Shown: positions 11,481-23,700 of the stretch, piece after piece | Numbering within the stretch: the first letter of the stretch is position 1 | How the letters are laid out: the number at the start of each line of letters is the position of its first letter | From: Malurus cyaneus samueli | Lineage: Eukaryota; Chordata; Aves; Passeriformes; Maluridae | Reading direction: 5' to 3' | Assembly (NCBI GenBank): GCA_009741485.1 | Contig: CM019216.1 | Coordinates: 42,626,844 to 42,690,843 of the forward strand | Length of the DNA stretch: 64,000 nucleotides | The notes under the pieces: generated by a model | The model's database searches: none | Told to the model about the DNA's origin: nothing | Seen by the model: only the letters and a program-made list of their open reading frames with translations | Position numbers and translations under genes: made by a program

Positions 11481-13220
11481 GAGGAGTGAGCTGAACGTCT
11501 CAACATCCCCGATGAATGGAAGAACAATCCTAAGAAGATTATGCGTCTTTGTGAAAGACGACGTCTTGTTTTACTATTACGGTTTTTTTATCCCTAATTC
11601 TTGAATTTGGCAAGAGTGGCTGATAAGGCACCGACGGTAATGAAATACGCGGAGGTTTTCCAGAGTTACTGTGTTTTTTTCCATTTTCCACATTTAATCG
11701 CGGAGTATTTCAGCCAGCCGTGTTGTGAGGAGTGTCAGCCCCGCGGTGTTTGTTTTTCAGGGGTGTACCTGCTGTCCCCGCAGCGCGGCTGGTCACCTTT
11801 GCCGGGCCGTCGGTCTTGCCCCGTGTTCAAAGATGTGCAGCCTGCGCTGTCCTCCCGTCACCGGGCACTCTGCTCCACAGACGGGTGATTGGAAAAGTTC
11901 TCTGTACACCTTGTTCCCTCCGGATTCTCAGCAACGCCGTAAATCCTCCCAGCGTTTCTCAAGGTGTTGCATCCCCGTCCAACGCCCACTGAAAGCACCG
12001 CATGCTCCAGCTTCAGGTCCTCTCCCCAGCACGGCCCTGTCTGTGACCTGGGGTGCTCCCATAGACAGATTGGCACATCTCCCTGTTATTTGTCTCCTAG
12101 GTTTGGAAAGCTCTTTTGCCTTAGGACTGAGGAAATTGCAGTTTGGACTTCAACAAGAACAGGAGAGACAAAATACAAATGCAGAGGGAGAGAAACTTAA
12201 TTAAGTATGTTGAAACAGCAAAGAGAGCTATAACACAAGTTTTCAATACATGAGGTTTACATTTCTCTCTCACTTCTCCTCCCTAGATTTCATTTTTATA
12301 TGCTGGTATTTAACCAGAGAATCATGTCATCTTGACAATTTGATTTCCTGATGAAATTACAGCTTTACAAATTCAAATATAAACTTGTTTCTTATCTGAA
12401 TGTCTACAGCTGAGTGTTCAGAGTGAAAAAGGGTTTCACTTCTCTGTCTAGGCGACTGTGTAGGTTGTGTGCAAGTGACTCTTGATTATTACATTTCAGG
12501 ACCAGAGTTTGTTCCACAAGTTCAAAGAATTTGGAGAAGATGGGAAATTCCGAAATAAGATGTCATGTGTGTCACTTCTCATTTTAAACCTAATTGTAGA
12601 TGTACAAAGGAACAAGTTTTTCAGGCTCTCAGGTAGCTCATTTTTAGTTTCCATCTTAATCCTTCTATGCAGATTGACTTTTTTAGCAATTTATTTTACC
12701 ACATAAAAGTAGAGATGTGTAGAAAAGTAGAAATGTGTAGATCAATTGAAAACCCAACTTTTGATTTTCCTGCTGTTGGATGAAAACTGCAGCTTGGTGC
12801 AGTTTTTGCAGTTTATGCCTGTCCAGAAACACTGATCGGGACCCTGCTCCTGTAGACTTTGAGAAGCTCAGGCTGCAGCCGCTGGTCCAGCAGCAGGCAG
12901 CAGGTGCCAGTTTGTGCAGAACAGAGCTGCTGCCCAGTTTGGGGGCAGATTTATGAACTTCCAGCTCGGAGACTCAGGACTGAAAATGGTGTCTTAATAT
13001 GCCACGCTCCTCAGCAGAAACTAGCACATGGTTCTAGGAAAAGGGGCATATTTGCATTTCTTGTTTATCTTTTTTATAGCTTTATACATAATCTTGCCTC
13101 CCTGCAAGTAAATAGAGGTTTCTTGGGGATCTTAAGCATCTTGGAAATTAATCAAACAACCTGATTTCTGCAAAAGGGACAGGAAAGAAATGCACTTAAT
13201 TTTATAATCAAAAAAGTGGT
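11481..13220. other. DNA just right of the CpG island, no gene supported
   Basis: Composition falls back to AT-leaning by about 11,510. Plus-strand ORFs at 11,601-12,204 are short and unrecognised. A convincing plus-strand acceptor (ATTACATTTCAG) ends at about 12,499 and is followed by an open stretch, but there is no clear downstream donor. This region would hold the first exons or intron of any rightward divergent transcript. Confidence 0.4.
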
Positions 13221-13264
13221 AATAAAGAATCTTTGTCCAAAATTTGAATGCTCTTGCATTTGTG

Positions 13265-13309
<45 letters not shown>
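13221..13309 (+). other. AATAAA followed by a 42-base poly(A) tract
   Basis: A perfect AATAAA lies at 13,221-13,226, and an uninterrupted run of 42 A begins 41 bases later at 13,268. This resembles the 3' end of a retroposed polyadenylated transcript inserted in plus orientation. I found no coding sequence of a known gene upstream and no clear target-site duplication around it. The signal-to-tail distance is somewhat longer than the usual 10-30 bases. A plain microsatellite with a coincidental AATAAA is the alternative. Confidence 0.4.
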
Positions 13310-13311
<2 letters not shown>

Positions 13312-13570
13312 AGACAAAAAATTACATGACAGTCTTTTTCTGAGCCAATCCAGAAAATAACCAACTAATCAATGAAAGCAGACCAAAACAATATCACGCA
13401 GCAGCCGCAGAACTGCTCTAAGCCTGGGCAGACAAACTGGCTCAGCAGCATGTGATAGAAAGTCTGACTCTGAGCTGGTGTCCCTGAAGAGGAGCAAGGT
13501 GTAGAGCCAGGAATCAAGTGTTGGCAGTTGCATGGGAAGTATAGGAAGGAGTCTTGCGTTTTCCCTTCAG

Positions 13571-13643
13571 GGCATCTGGAATTTCCTCAGGATCACAAAG
13601 GGCAGCAGAGCTGCTGTGAGCTCCCGCAGCCCCCGTGGCACAG
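13571..13643 (+). other. Candidate 73-nt plus-strand exon, identity unknown
   Basis: A strong acceptor (GCGTTTTCCCTTCAG) and a strong donor (GGCACAG|GTGAGAAG) bound 73 bases that stay open in one frame, reading GIWNFLRITKG through SSRSPRGT. It lies 2.3 kb right of the bidirectional island on the strand a divergent transcript would use. The peptide matches nothing I know, and exons of this kind are as likely to be lncRNA as coding. No second exon in phase was identified. Confidence 0.25.
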
Positions 13644-14619
13644 GTGAGAAGTGCTGGAGTGTTCCCTCTGATGAGTCGAGCCCACATGTCCCCACAGCGG
13701 CTCCTCCTCATACAAGTCTTGTTCTTCAGTGCCCAACACCATGGTTTGACTGTATTGATATTTGCCTTCAGGAACCACCCAGAAACTCTGACCGACACTC
13801 TCCTGGTTAAACAGAAGAAATAATTGAATTTACCTGTATAACACAGGAGCAGTTCTTTATGCTCTGCTCTTATTCTCTCAGCTTTTCTAAATCTCTCAGT
13901 CTTAAGTCCATGACACTGTTTTCTCTCACCTTCATCTTTGTGGCCTTCCTCTTCATGCCAAACTACTTTCTTCTTTCTCCAACCTCAGTTTAAAAACACT
14001 TATTAAAACCTTGGAATTATGTCTGCTAAGATGCTTCTTCATTAGTCATTTTCATGAAAATACTGTCAAAACCCTAATTCTGCAGTCACATGTGCTAAAT
14101 GATGTGGTGTCAAGATTTTCCCTTCTCCCTCCTTTTCTCTGCTCCTATCTTCTTGTACATGGCTTTTCACAGCAATGTGAAAATTACAGAGCCTGATTAG
14201 AATTTATTAGTATTATAGTTTGTCATCAGGAAATGACGTGTAGCAGTCAGCAAATGACATGAGTGTCTTTTGGACTTGTCTATGGAGAAGAAATAAGTGA
14301 CAGGTATCATTAATGTATGCTGAATAAATAATATTCACAGTTTGCAATGAAAGGTAGCATTTTGAGAAGCAAAAGATGGTCAGAGTTGGGATAGCAAGGA
14401 GCTGTAAAGGCAGCTCTTTTGTATAACAGGGCAGGACATCAGTTAAATTTCCTTGGTTGTGTCAATCCACTCTTGGCAAAACTAGGCTGACTCTCAGAAA
14501 AATGCATCAGAATTCTTTGCTGGATTCTTCTGAGCCATAATTTTTAAAGTCAGATTCCAAGGAGATTTTAAAAGATTCCTGGAGTGTTAAATTTTACAGT
14601 GTCTTCTTTTTTTCTGTTG

Positions 14620-14645
14620 TTTTTTTTTTTTTTTTTTTTTTTTTT
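14620..14645. repeat. T26 homopolymer
   Basis: An uninterrupted run of 26 T follows CTTCTTTTTTTCTGTTG. On the minus strand it would be an A tail, but the preceding minus-strand sequence has no AATAAA or recognisable element, so it is listed simply as a homopolymer. Confidence 0.9.
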
Positions 14646-14896
14646 AATTACAAATGTTACAATTGAGATTACCTTTCATAGGGATAACAAATGTTGTGCT
14701 CAAATTCTTTGCTGAAGCCAGTACACTATCACAGACTGATAGGTTGGTAATCTGCTTCACCATTTTATCTTCTGTCTTATGCTTCCTCCCTTTTTACATT
14801 GCTAACTTGGCAACACTTCCATTCAATTTGGTTTTGGCTGGGTGTATTTTACCAGCCTGTCATGTATAGCATATTATAAATAATTACAGAGTAGTT

Positions 14897-14914
14897 GGGG
14901 GGGGAGGGGAAGGG
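14897..14914 (+). repeat. G-run cluster, possible G-quadruplex
   Basis: G8, A, G4, AA, G3 occur in succession, giving four or more runs of three or more G with one- or two-base loops. This fits the common G-quadruplex pattern on the plus strand. It is isolated in AT-rich DNA with no nearby promoter signal. Confidence 0.6.
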
Positions 14915-17683
14915 ATCTGAACTTGCCTACAGTATTTTAGGAAGCTGACAGTATTTGCCTCAAACATCCCACTTTATTTTCGGGAGGTGCTTCAACTGGA
15001 GAGTGCTAAATGGTTCTTGCTGACTCACAGGTGATTACTGCCAGGGAATGCTGAGGTGGCAGGGCTGCCCCTCTGGGGACAACATCTTTGAGGTGTGAAC
15101 AGCAGCCTGGAAGCAGAAGGGAAGGTTTGAGCTGAACTCCTCATCCTGCTCATCAGCAATGGTCACACTAATACACAAAAGCTGAAGGAAGGGATAGGAA
15201 AAGAGCACTTTGGCTTTTTAGTATTAGATAGATGATTTGTGGGAGCAAATAGACGGAAGAAACATCATCACCTTATATCTTTAAGGAATAAACAGAAGAG
15301 GCCTTCCTTGTTGTTTTAGAGGGTCTAATCTCAAGCATATATGTTCATACAAGCTTACTTTTCTCACTGCCTTAGACCAGCCCTAAAATAAAAATTGGAA
15401 GAGGTCTTTCCCCAGACTACATAGAGGTTTTCCCAAACCAGCAAAGCAGGTGTTAAACTGTAACTGTAGCATCTCCACATGAAATCACGTATTTTCTAAA
15501 AGTTAAATTTCTTCGTTTATAAACTCCAGATGTGTCTGCACTTTCTGTGGCTACATATGGACATGGGGAAAAACACACACACACAGGACAACCTTAGGAA
15601 ATCCAGAAATAACATAAAAATATTAAAGACATTTTTCATAACTTCCTGATTTATTAGAAGTCACATCCTACTTACTCAAGTCAGAAAAAAAATTTCTTAC
15701 TTTTATTTTACGCGCTCAAATAAATATTTTAAAATCTTTATGAAAGGTAGTAAAAGGTATTGACTTTCAGCAAAAATATTTTTTAAATGGCAGTGGGGAG
15801 CCTGTGGGATGAGAACACTGGGGATAACAGTAATTGGTCGCATTTATAATCCAGCCAAAGAAGATAGCAATCGTCTTTTTGGGATAGTATATTTTCAAAG
15901 ATACAGGAGGCAGTGTGTATATTACATCACATAATTTTGTAGAAATGAAGAAAAGATAATATACTTAAAGATGTGTCATTGTCCTCCCTCTGCTGTCAGC
16001 ATTAGCCCTCTGCTGAGCATCAGAGGAATGCTGGGAAGGCTGGCTTCCCACGGTAGAATAAAGCCCAGGTTTATTCTTAAATATTGCTTTCTTCATTTAC
16101 TTGTAGGGACCGACACCACAGTAGATGCACTGATGAATTGCAGATGTATTTCCAAGAAATAGGTCCACATAGGGCTTTGTGATTCCCAGAAGTATACACT
16201 TTTCAAAGAATTACCTCCAAATGCCAAAAAAAAGTAAGTAAACAGTTTCTTCTCTGCCACTGTTTGTCTCCAAGCCACACTTTAACAGAACTATCATAGC
16301 AATCTTCAGGTCTAAAATGTCAGCAGGTGCTAAAGAATAACTGGCTCCATGAGGATACTGAGATTATTTGAGGGAATATTTTGACTGTAGTGCTTCCATC
16401 CCAACATATAAAATAGGGATAAAAATTTCTTCTTACTTGTGCAGCCTGAAGATTAATTAGTATTTGTAAAGAATTATAAATATTCTGGGCAGGCTGTACT
16501 GCAGAAGTTCATGAAGAAAATTAGTAATATTCTTTCCATTGTGGGGCTGAATTTCCGCACAGTGCCACCTCCTGAATGAGAGGAGAAGAATATTTCTATT
16601 TCTCTCTCTGATCCTTTTGGCCATTACGTCACCAAATGAGTCAGGATCCTCTCAAAAAAAGATCCATGTTCCTGTGACTAACTGCTGCATCCACTCAGGG
16701 AGGCTACAGCAAGGTTATGTAAACTGTCCCAGTTCTGGCACTACCCAACTGTTGAACTCTTGACCTTCCACTTCTCGTGTTCGTTTAATCTATTTTTGGA
16801 TGTGATTTCCCAGTTTGCTTTTTTTGTTTTGTTTTTTTCTTTTTCCTAATGGTAAAATAACCCAGAGCTCTGTCAGCTGGAAGTACACTAATTCCATGTG
16901 TTAGCAAAGACACATGCTAATGAGCTCGTTAGAGGGTTGGGGGAGGCCTTTGGTTGCCTGCACTTCTCCTCCTGGAGGCTTTGGAGTTATCAGAGTTACC
17001 ACTCAGAAGCAGTGGACTGTCCTTGTCTGCCTGGGACATTATTAGGAAGGTACAAAGTGCTCATCTCAGCAACGAGTTTCCTGCTCTATCTGCTGGCAGT
17101 GAAGCACTGCTGGGTGTCCCTGCAGTTTGGGGTAGGGGCCCAGCTTCTCACAGTTCGTCTTACATGTCTTCTTTCCCAAATCTGCCCCTTTCTACTCATG
17201 CTCATAAGGGCCGTCTTCTCTCTAGTGCCCCGTCTGTTTGTTCCATCACACACCAACAGCCTTGATGCCCTGTTTTACTCACAGTAACCCTCTTTCTAAT
17301 GAGATGCTGACTTATGGTCCGGATTCCAAGTAAGCATTAATAGGATTTGCATTTGCTTTCAGCTTATTAATCCGAGCCTCTTCCGCTGGTGTTATCTCCA
17401 AGGAAAACACATCCAGTGCTCACCATGCTCTTTGCCCTCACTGTGTCTGCTGGCACCTGCAAAGGCTGGGATTGAGAGCCAACCTCCCACAAAGCAGCTG
17501 TCACCTTGCTGTCATCACACCGGCAGCACCACACAATGCTGTTGTGGAGCTGCAGCTGCACTGCCCTCCTTTTACACCGTTCTCACCTCTTGTAGTATTT
17601 TGAACCGACTATTTCATTGGCAATGTCAAAGTGAACCTGTGCCCTCATCGGCTTATTTTGTAACTGGGAGCCTTTATTGCTTG

Positions 17684-17767
17684 GCAATTGCAATTGCATC
17701 TGTCATTGGGGATAAATTCTGGATCCTTCAGCTGAAGAAAAACCAATAATCATGGCACCGTGCCATG
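17684..17767. other. Two perfect palindromes 53 bp apart
   Basis: GCAATTGCAATTGC at 17,684-17,697 is self-complementary and contains ATTGCAAT, which resembles a C/EBP-type site. CATGGCAC-C-GTGCCATG at 17,751-17,767 has 8-bp arms around a single base. Both are short enough to be chance, but their proximity is notable. No gene is adjacent. Confidence 0.4.
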
Positions 17768-20700
17768 GCTGCCTGTATGCAGATGACTGTGCTCATCATT
17801 TGGACATTCCCTAGCTGCCCTGGAAAACAGATACAGGATGTGGTGAAGCCAGGCAGAAAGAGGAACAAAATAAAAGTGGCTGCACAGCTCTCTGAGATGC
17901 ATGCCACAGAGATGCACCAGCACTAAGCTGGTGAGTGTCCAAGTGAAGAACTAAAAACTTTCTACTCAAAAGGAGTATCTTCTCCTTCTAGGACAGCTGA
18001 CCATCTCACTGAACTGTTCAAAATTCCTGTGATTATCAAATCTTAAAGTACATAAATATGAGATTTTTCCCTCAATGAGACTCCAAAAGCTGGAGCTGTA
18101 TGCAAGGGTAAGGAGTGTTTTCCCGTGTAAATGCAAGATTTAAGATGAAACAGATCCAGAATTGTTAGTCCACTAGCAGAAGAGACAAAGCACAAAAATG
18201 TGCTCGTATGAATGCAAAACCCAAATGCACAGAGGTAAAATCTAGACAAACAAAATTAAAAGGGAAAAATTAATAATCTGAGGAGTAATAAAAGTCTCCC
18301 TGCACAAAGACTTTGTATACAGTACTCATGAAAAGAGAAGTAATTGAGATTAAATGTACTGATGAAAGAAAAAACACAAAGCATCATTCCCAAGCAGTCA
18401 GGAAGTGAAACCAAGAGTCCATTTTGCAGACACATATTATTAATGTAATGCAAAGGCATGGAAACAGAAATGATTCTATAAACCTCAGAAACCCTCATGA
18501 TATGAAGACAAGACAGCATCAAAAAAACTGTCCTGAAATCAAACTCCATGATGCAAACAAAAAAAAAAACAAAAAACAAAAAAAAACAAAACAAAACAAA
18601 AAAAAAACCAGAAAAAAAAATCAGCAAATCCTCAGGAAATCAAATGCAAAAGAAGCAGTACGGTGGCAGTGAATATGTGAAGCAATAAGATTTCAGCCTT
18701 GTTTGAGAGAAAAACTCAGTCAACCAAAGCACTGTAATGGTGGTAGGATGGGATAAAATTCAACCTGCCATCATTATTCTGAGTCCCTTGAAGGTAAGGT
18801 GGTGGCTGTCACTGTGTGAATGATGGTACCAAGCATCTTTTGTTATGCAGTTCATGATGACTCCGTGCATGAGTGTTTTGCTGCACCCTCCTCTTACACA
18901 CTTTTCCCACGAGGAACAACAGGATGTTCTTTCTTTTCAGATTCCCATGCCTCACTTCACTTCAGTGTTTATTTCATTTGAGAACTAAGCAGAGTTGGCT
19001 GGGAATCAAACTCCCTTTTCCCAAAAGTGCTTTTCAGGTGTCATTGAAGCATGTATGTAAGTGTGCTTCCCCTTTCCCTGTGCTGTGACTGGATGAGGAA
19101 AAGCTCGGCAAGCACCTCAGCTGGACAAGCTTGCACATCTGCACACAACTGGAGTTCATGACTAAATACCTTCCTGGATGAGGATTACGTGCTTTGGAGA
19201 AGCAGGGTGATTCCCAGTGCTTCATGGCAAACAGAGGTATTGTTAAAAGCACTCAGGTAAGTCACATGGCTCCTCTGCAAGATTAGGGACCTCATCTAGA
19301 TAAAGAAAGTTGGCAGTGGCATTTAGGATCCTATCTGCAGAAGAAGTCTGTCAACAACAGGAGTAGGATTATCTGGATCTCCTGGGAGCAGCATGTATCT
19401 CACAATCTTTTTGCTGGCCACAGCTTGATTTGAGAGAGTTCAGTGAGTGGAATAAAATTTGACTGTAGCCACAGTAAAATGTGCTTCTCTGCCGTGTCAT
19501 TCACATGTGTTTGCTGGCTTCATTCAGATTATGTGCCAAAGAGGTAAAAGCAACAAAGCTGCATTTAAAGATAATTTCTAAATGGCTCTGATCTCAGTTT
19601 TTTAAGCTAGCAGGCATCATTTATACTATTTTTTTTACCATCAGGTAGCTGCTGAATTGTGAAAAAAGAAAAAAAAACCCAGCATAGATATGGTTACCAC
19701 CTATAACCATTACACACCACCAGAAAACAGATAATCATTTGTCCTGTCCCAAAATAAGGCAGTGTGACTGTAAAGGCAGCAACACTATGCACTGCTAGTG
19801 AGTTGCAGTTTGGAATAACAATTCCTACAGCTGAAGACAAGTGGTAGCTTTTGGACTGAGCTCATTGTCACCACTGAACCAAGAGACACCCAAAGGAAGA
19901 AGAAATGTCTAGGAATCATGTTTGATGTGAGTTGTTTCATCATTGTTTGAGGGTGTAAAGCAACTGAAGTAGGAAATGATGCTAAATCACCAGAGAGCTT
20001 TTCAAAAGAGTTATTGCTTGTGACTCTTTGTGATGCTGAATCTGCAATGCTACAATTTTGAGGTACACAACAAAAAGACAGAATTAAATATACATAACTG
20101 ACTTAATTTTCTGGTCGTGAAAGTACGGCAGATGAACCAGGATACGAGAGCCTCAAAATGCTAGAAAAATGGGTAAGAGAAAGGCACAGAAAGCAATCAA
20201 GCCAATTATTTACCACTGTCAAGGAAGCATCTGAAAGGAAGCTGACAACAAACCATATGAAACAAGTGCTCACATCTATAATTTTGTGGAACTGGGCATA
20301 TGCCAAAGGAGAACTCCCACCCACATGCACACAGTGCTTGAATTTTTGAGGCAGTCCTGGCACACAAGATAGAGCATCATGGATAAAGGCAGTTGGCTCA
20401 CAGCATTTAGATCACAGACGCTCTCTCAGAGCACCTTTAGAAACTGAAGTGTGTCTCCAAAAACCTGGAGATGTCACTGTTTGGCAGACATGGCCAGGGA
20501 TTTCAAAGGCCTGGTAAACAGTTGGGGTTCATGTGGGTATATGCAAAACCAGCCTAAAGCTGATGAAGTTTTCGTAGCATTTGGTGTCTGCTCTAAATAA
20601 GGGTGAGCGTGGGAATGAACTGGAGTATTGGGAGCATGTGGTCCACACCCTTTAATTGTCATTCCTGGCTTCTCTTGGATGGTTCAAACTCAGGTTTCTC

Positions 20701-23700
20701 CAAGTGACTACCCTGCAGATGGATAGGCATGACCCAGTGGCTTCCACTGGAAAACTGGGACCATGGATCAGTCCCTGATCCTCTCTCATTCACCGGTGTA
20801 GACACAGATAGTTGCAGGTGCCTCAGAAAAAGTCAAAGTTTGCTTGTAACCTCCCACTCACCCTGCAGGCATTTTTCTCTACTGCCTAACTGAGCTGACC
20901 TACCCGAGTCCCTGAAATTGCCTTGGCTGCCCATCCCTCCCTGTCTGTGCACACACCATGGGTGTTTTTTGGCTGACAGGAAGCAGAGGACTGTCAAACA
21001 CTGCCCTGGCCACAGCAGGAACCATTTCAGCAGGCCTGGTGCCCTCAGCCTTATGTTTTCAGATGATGGCCCTGACCTGAGTAGCTCTGTTCTGTTGATT
21101 TACCTTGGAAGAGGAGCTCCATGTCACCATCATGTTACAATGACAAGGCGTAATCACCACTCAAAGTCCTGCAGACCTATTAAAGCAAGCTGCTGAAAAG
21201 AAAATATATGTCAAACCATCCCTGAATAGAGCAGCATTCCCTGCAGAAAGAGTTAACAGCAGGCAGGTGAAAATGTTTGCCGTCAAGACGAATGTAAAGC
21301 ACCTTGGATACTTTAGGCCATCAAACAGAATTGATAATAAAAGCAAGAAATAGCATGAACATGAAATACCTATGGGCCAAAGCCTGCCACTGTGGGCAAA
21401 CTACAGTCCTCCAAGGATTTAATATTAAATTGAAAAAGCCAGAAAAGAAAGTATCAGCCCACAATTACTAAACACCCCACCAGCACAAGTGTAAAGCTGT
21501 TGGTTGTCAGTGGGAGAATTTCCTGGTTCATATTTTGGTGTTGAGCACCTAGATAGTATACACGTGACTCTTTTCAATGCCTCACAAACCCAGGGTGTTT
21601 GCAGTCAAGCAAGCAGATCACCTGAAGAGAGATTATCTCCAAAGATAGTAAGTTAAGTGCTATAATGTAAACAAGGAGCAGTATTCACACTCATTTTTTG
21701 AGACAAAATTAAATGTTACATGACAAATCACCCAAGCAGGAGGCATTACACCAGGATTAGGTATGGGATCGTGTCTCGGCACCTCAAAAACTCAACATGT
21801 AGTGTTTGATAGAGGCAGAGACTTGCAGCACAGCTCTTGGCTCTGCTGCTGCTGGCAGTTGTGGTAGCGTGGGAGCAGCTGGGGAAGGCTGGGGCGCCTG
21901 CCGAGGGCTGCCTGGGACAGGAGGCCCAGTTTGTCCCCTGCCCTGCTGCCACAAGAGCCATTCCATGCCCCTTGGCCACCACACACAGCAAAGGGATTAT
22001 TATCTTGTCTCTCTGTCTTGCTGTCTGGGCGTGTGTACAGAACAAGAAGCATGATATTTTGGAAGGGCTTGAAGGCCAGCCAAAATGAAAGCGAGAGAAA
22101 TCCCTGGAGCAGTCAACGGGCTCCAGCAAGAGGAAAAGGCGACACTGAAGTACATAGTAGTCTTCCCATTAATTTCAGGGCAGGCTGGATCACATAAGCC
22201 CAAGGCTAGAAATAGGAAAAAGTCATGCTGAATATTAGGAAACAAACTGTGGCAGTGAATGCAATCAAGCAATTTGTGCACAGGGAGGGAACAGAGCCTT
22301 GTGCTACTATGGATGGTGGCATACTATTACAGCACTCTAGAATCCTTCAGAATGAGTTCCCTCACTAAATCATTATTTAAGATTTTTTGTTTTGTTTTAA
22401 ATCCATTGCACTCTGAATGAAAAATACCAAGAGAACTCTCGTACTCCCTCTGTCCTTGGGAATAACAGGCCATTTCAGACAAAGACACCTCTGGCACTTC
22501 AAACAGCAGAGATAGAGCTAACATTCCTTAAAGGACTATTTGGTGACATAGCATGGCAGTGCCCAAGAGATTCATACTTTGAAAAATACTTTTATTATTT
22601 AAATTTAGAGAAGGGAGCTCTTAAATCACAAGCCAGGAATCTCTCTTTATTCTTTGGGGCCTGTTACTTTGTTCTGCTTTGAGATGTGCAAAATTTACTT
22701 TGGCATCTCTTGCTTTTAGAATATTTAAAGTTAAAGATGATTTTTTTTTTTTTTTTTGACAAAGCATTCTAAGTTTCATGTGTGCTTTGGGAACCAAGGC
22801 AAAGATTTCTGCTTGGTGCTTTGCATGCCTCATGCCATGCAATTCTGAGCAAAACCTGGCATTTGGCGAGTACGGGCATTTTAATTGTGTGGTCTGCGGA
22901 GTAGATTCACCTGTAAAAGCAAGGAGAGCCTCTAAATGTAAGATCCTCTTGAAAAAGAAAGGCAGACACTAAGATTGGAGGGCTGGGTAAAACTAAAAGG
23001 GAAAAAAGCACAGAAGGAGAGGTACCTACCATTCTTCCACCAGTTCTCTCATGCCTTCAGAACCAGTCAATATTCCTGTGGTGGCCCTCACTCCAGCACA
23101 CTCTCTGGGCTTACCCCAGAAATGCTCACACTGCCAATACAGAGGAGCCTGTGTAGAATCACAAACCCCTCTAGCTTTACTGGCAGTCACACCAACTTGC
23201 ACACCAAAGAGCAAAACTCTCTTGGAAATGCAGTCAACAAATGTGGTGGCTGGTATATTTGATGTTGGATTTTCCAGCCTAGGGATCAGCTACTGAAAGT
23301 GAAATGATCTGCTCTAGGACAATCACAGAACAGTTTCCAATTTGCAAGGAAGGAAGCAGAAGTGCTGTAGTGTGGATTTTCTTTTTAATTAGTAGCTGCA
23401 TGAAGCTACAGATGAAATGCTAGAAACAATTTTCAGGAGTGTTTGATCAGTCAAAAGCTAGGTGAGACGCTCAAAATGTCTGATAAGTACCACTTGAGGC
23501 TGTATCGTGTCTAGGAACTACAACATTTACATTTTATATCAGAACATTCACATAAGAGAAAAGGGAGTGGAGAAAGCAGCTGTGAGGAACTTGACCAATT
23601 CATGACCTAGAAAAGTAATAGGAGGCTTTGCACAAATTCAGAGGACCCCAGGATATATGGTGGATAGTAAATAAAATAAGTAAGGGACCAAGGAGCACCT

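Larger units (their letters stand above)
13644..17683. other. No gene supported; homopolymer and G-rich tracts
   Basis: Apart from small tracts listed separately, this stretch has only short, unrecognised ORFs, the longest being 129 codons at 16,898-17,287 on plus. A minus-strand segment at 16,437-16,498 has good splice-like borders and is discussed as a finding. Confidence 0.4.

Noticed and set aside
10530..11527. Very long overlapping ORFs on both strands across the CpG island (up to 319 codons)
   Set aside because: They overlap in several frames at once, are rich in Arg, Ala, Pro and Gly, and arise because GC-rich sequence has few stop codons. None resembles a known protein.
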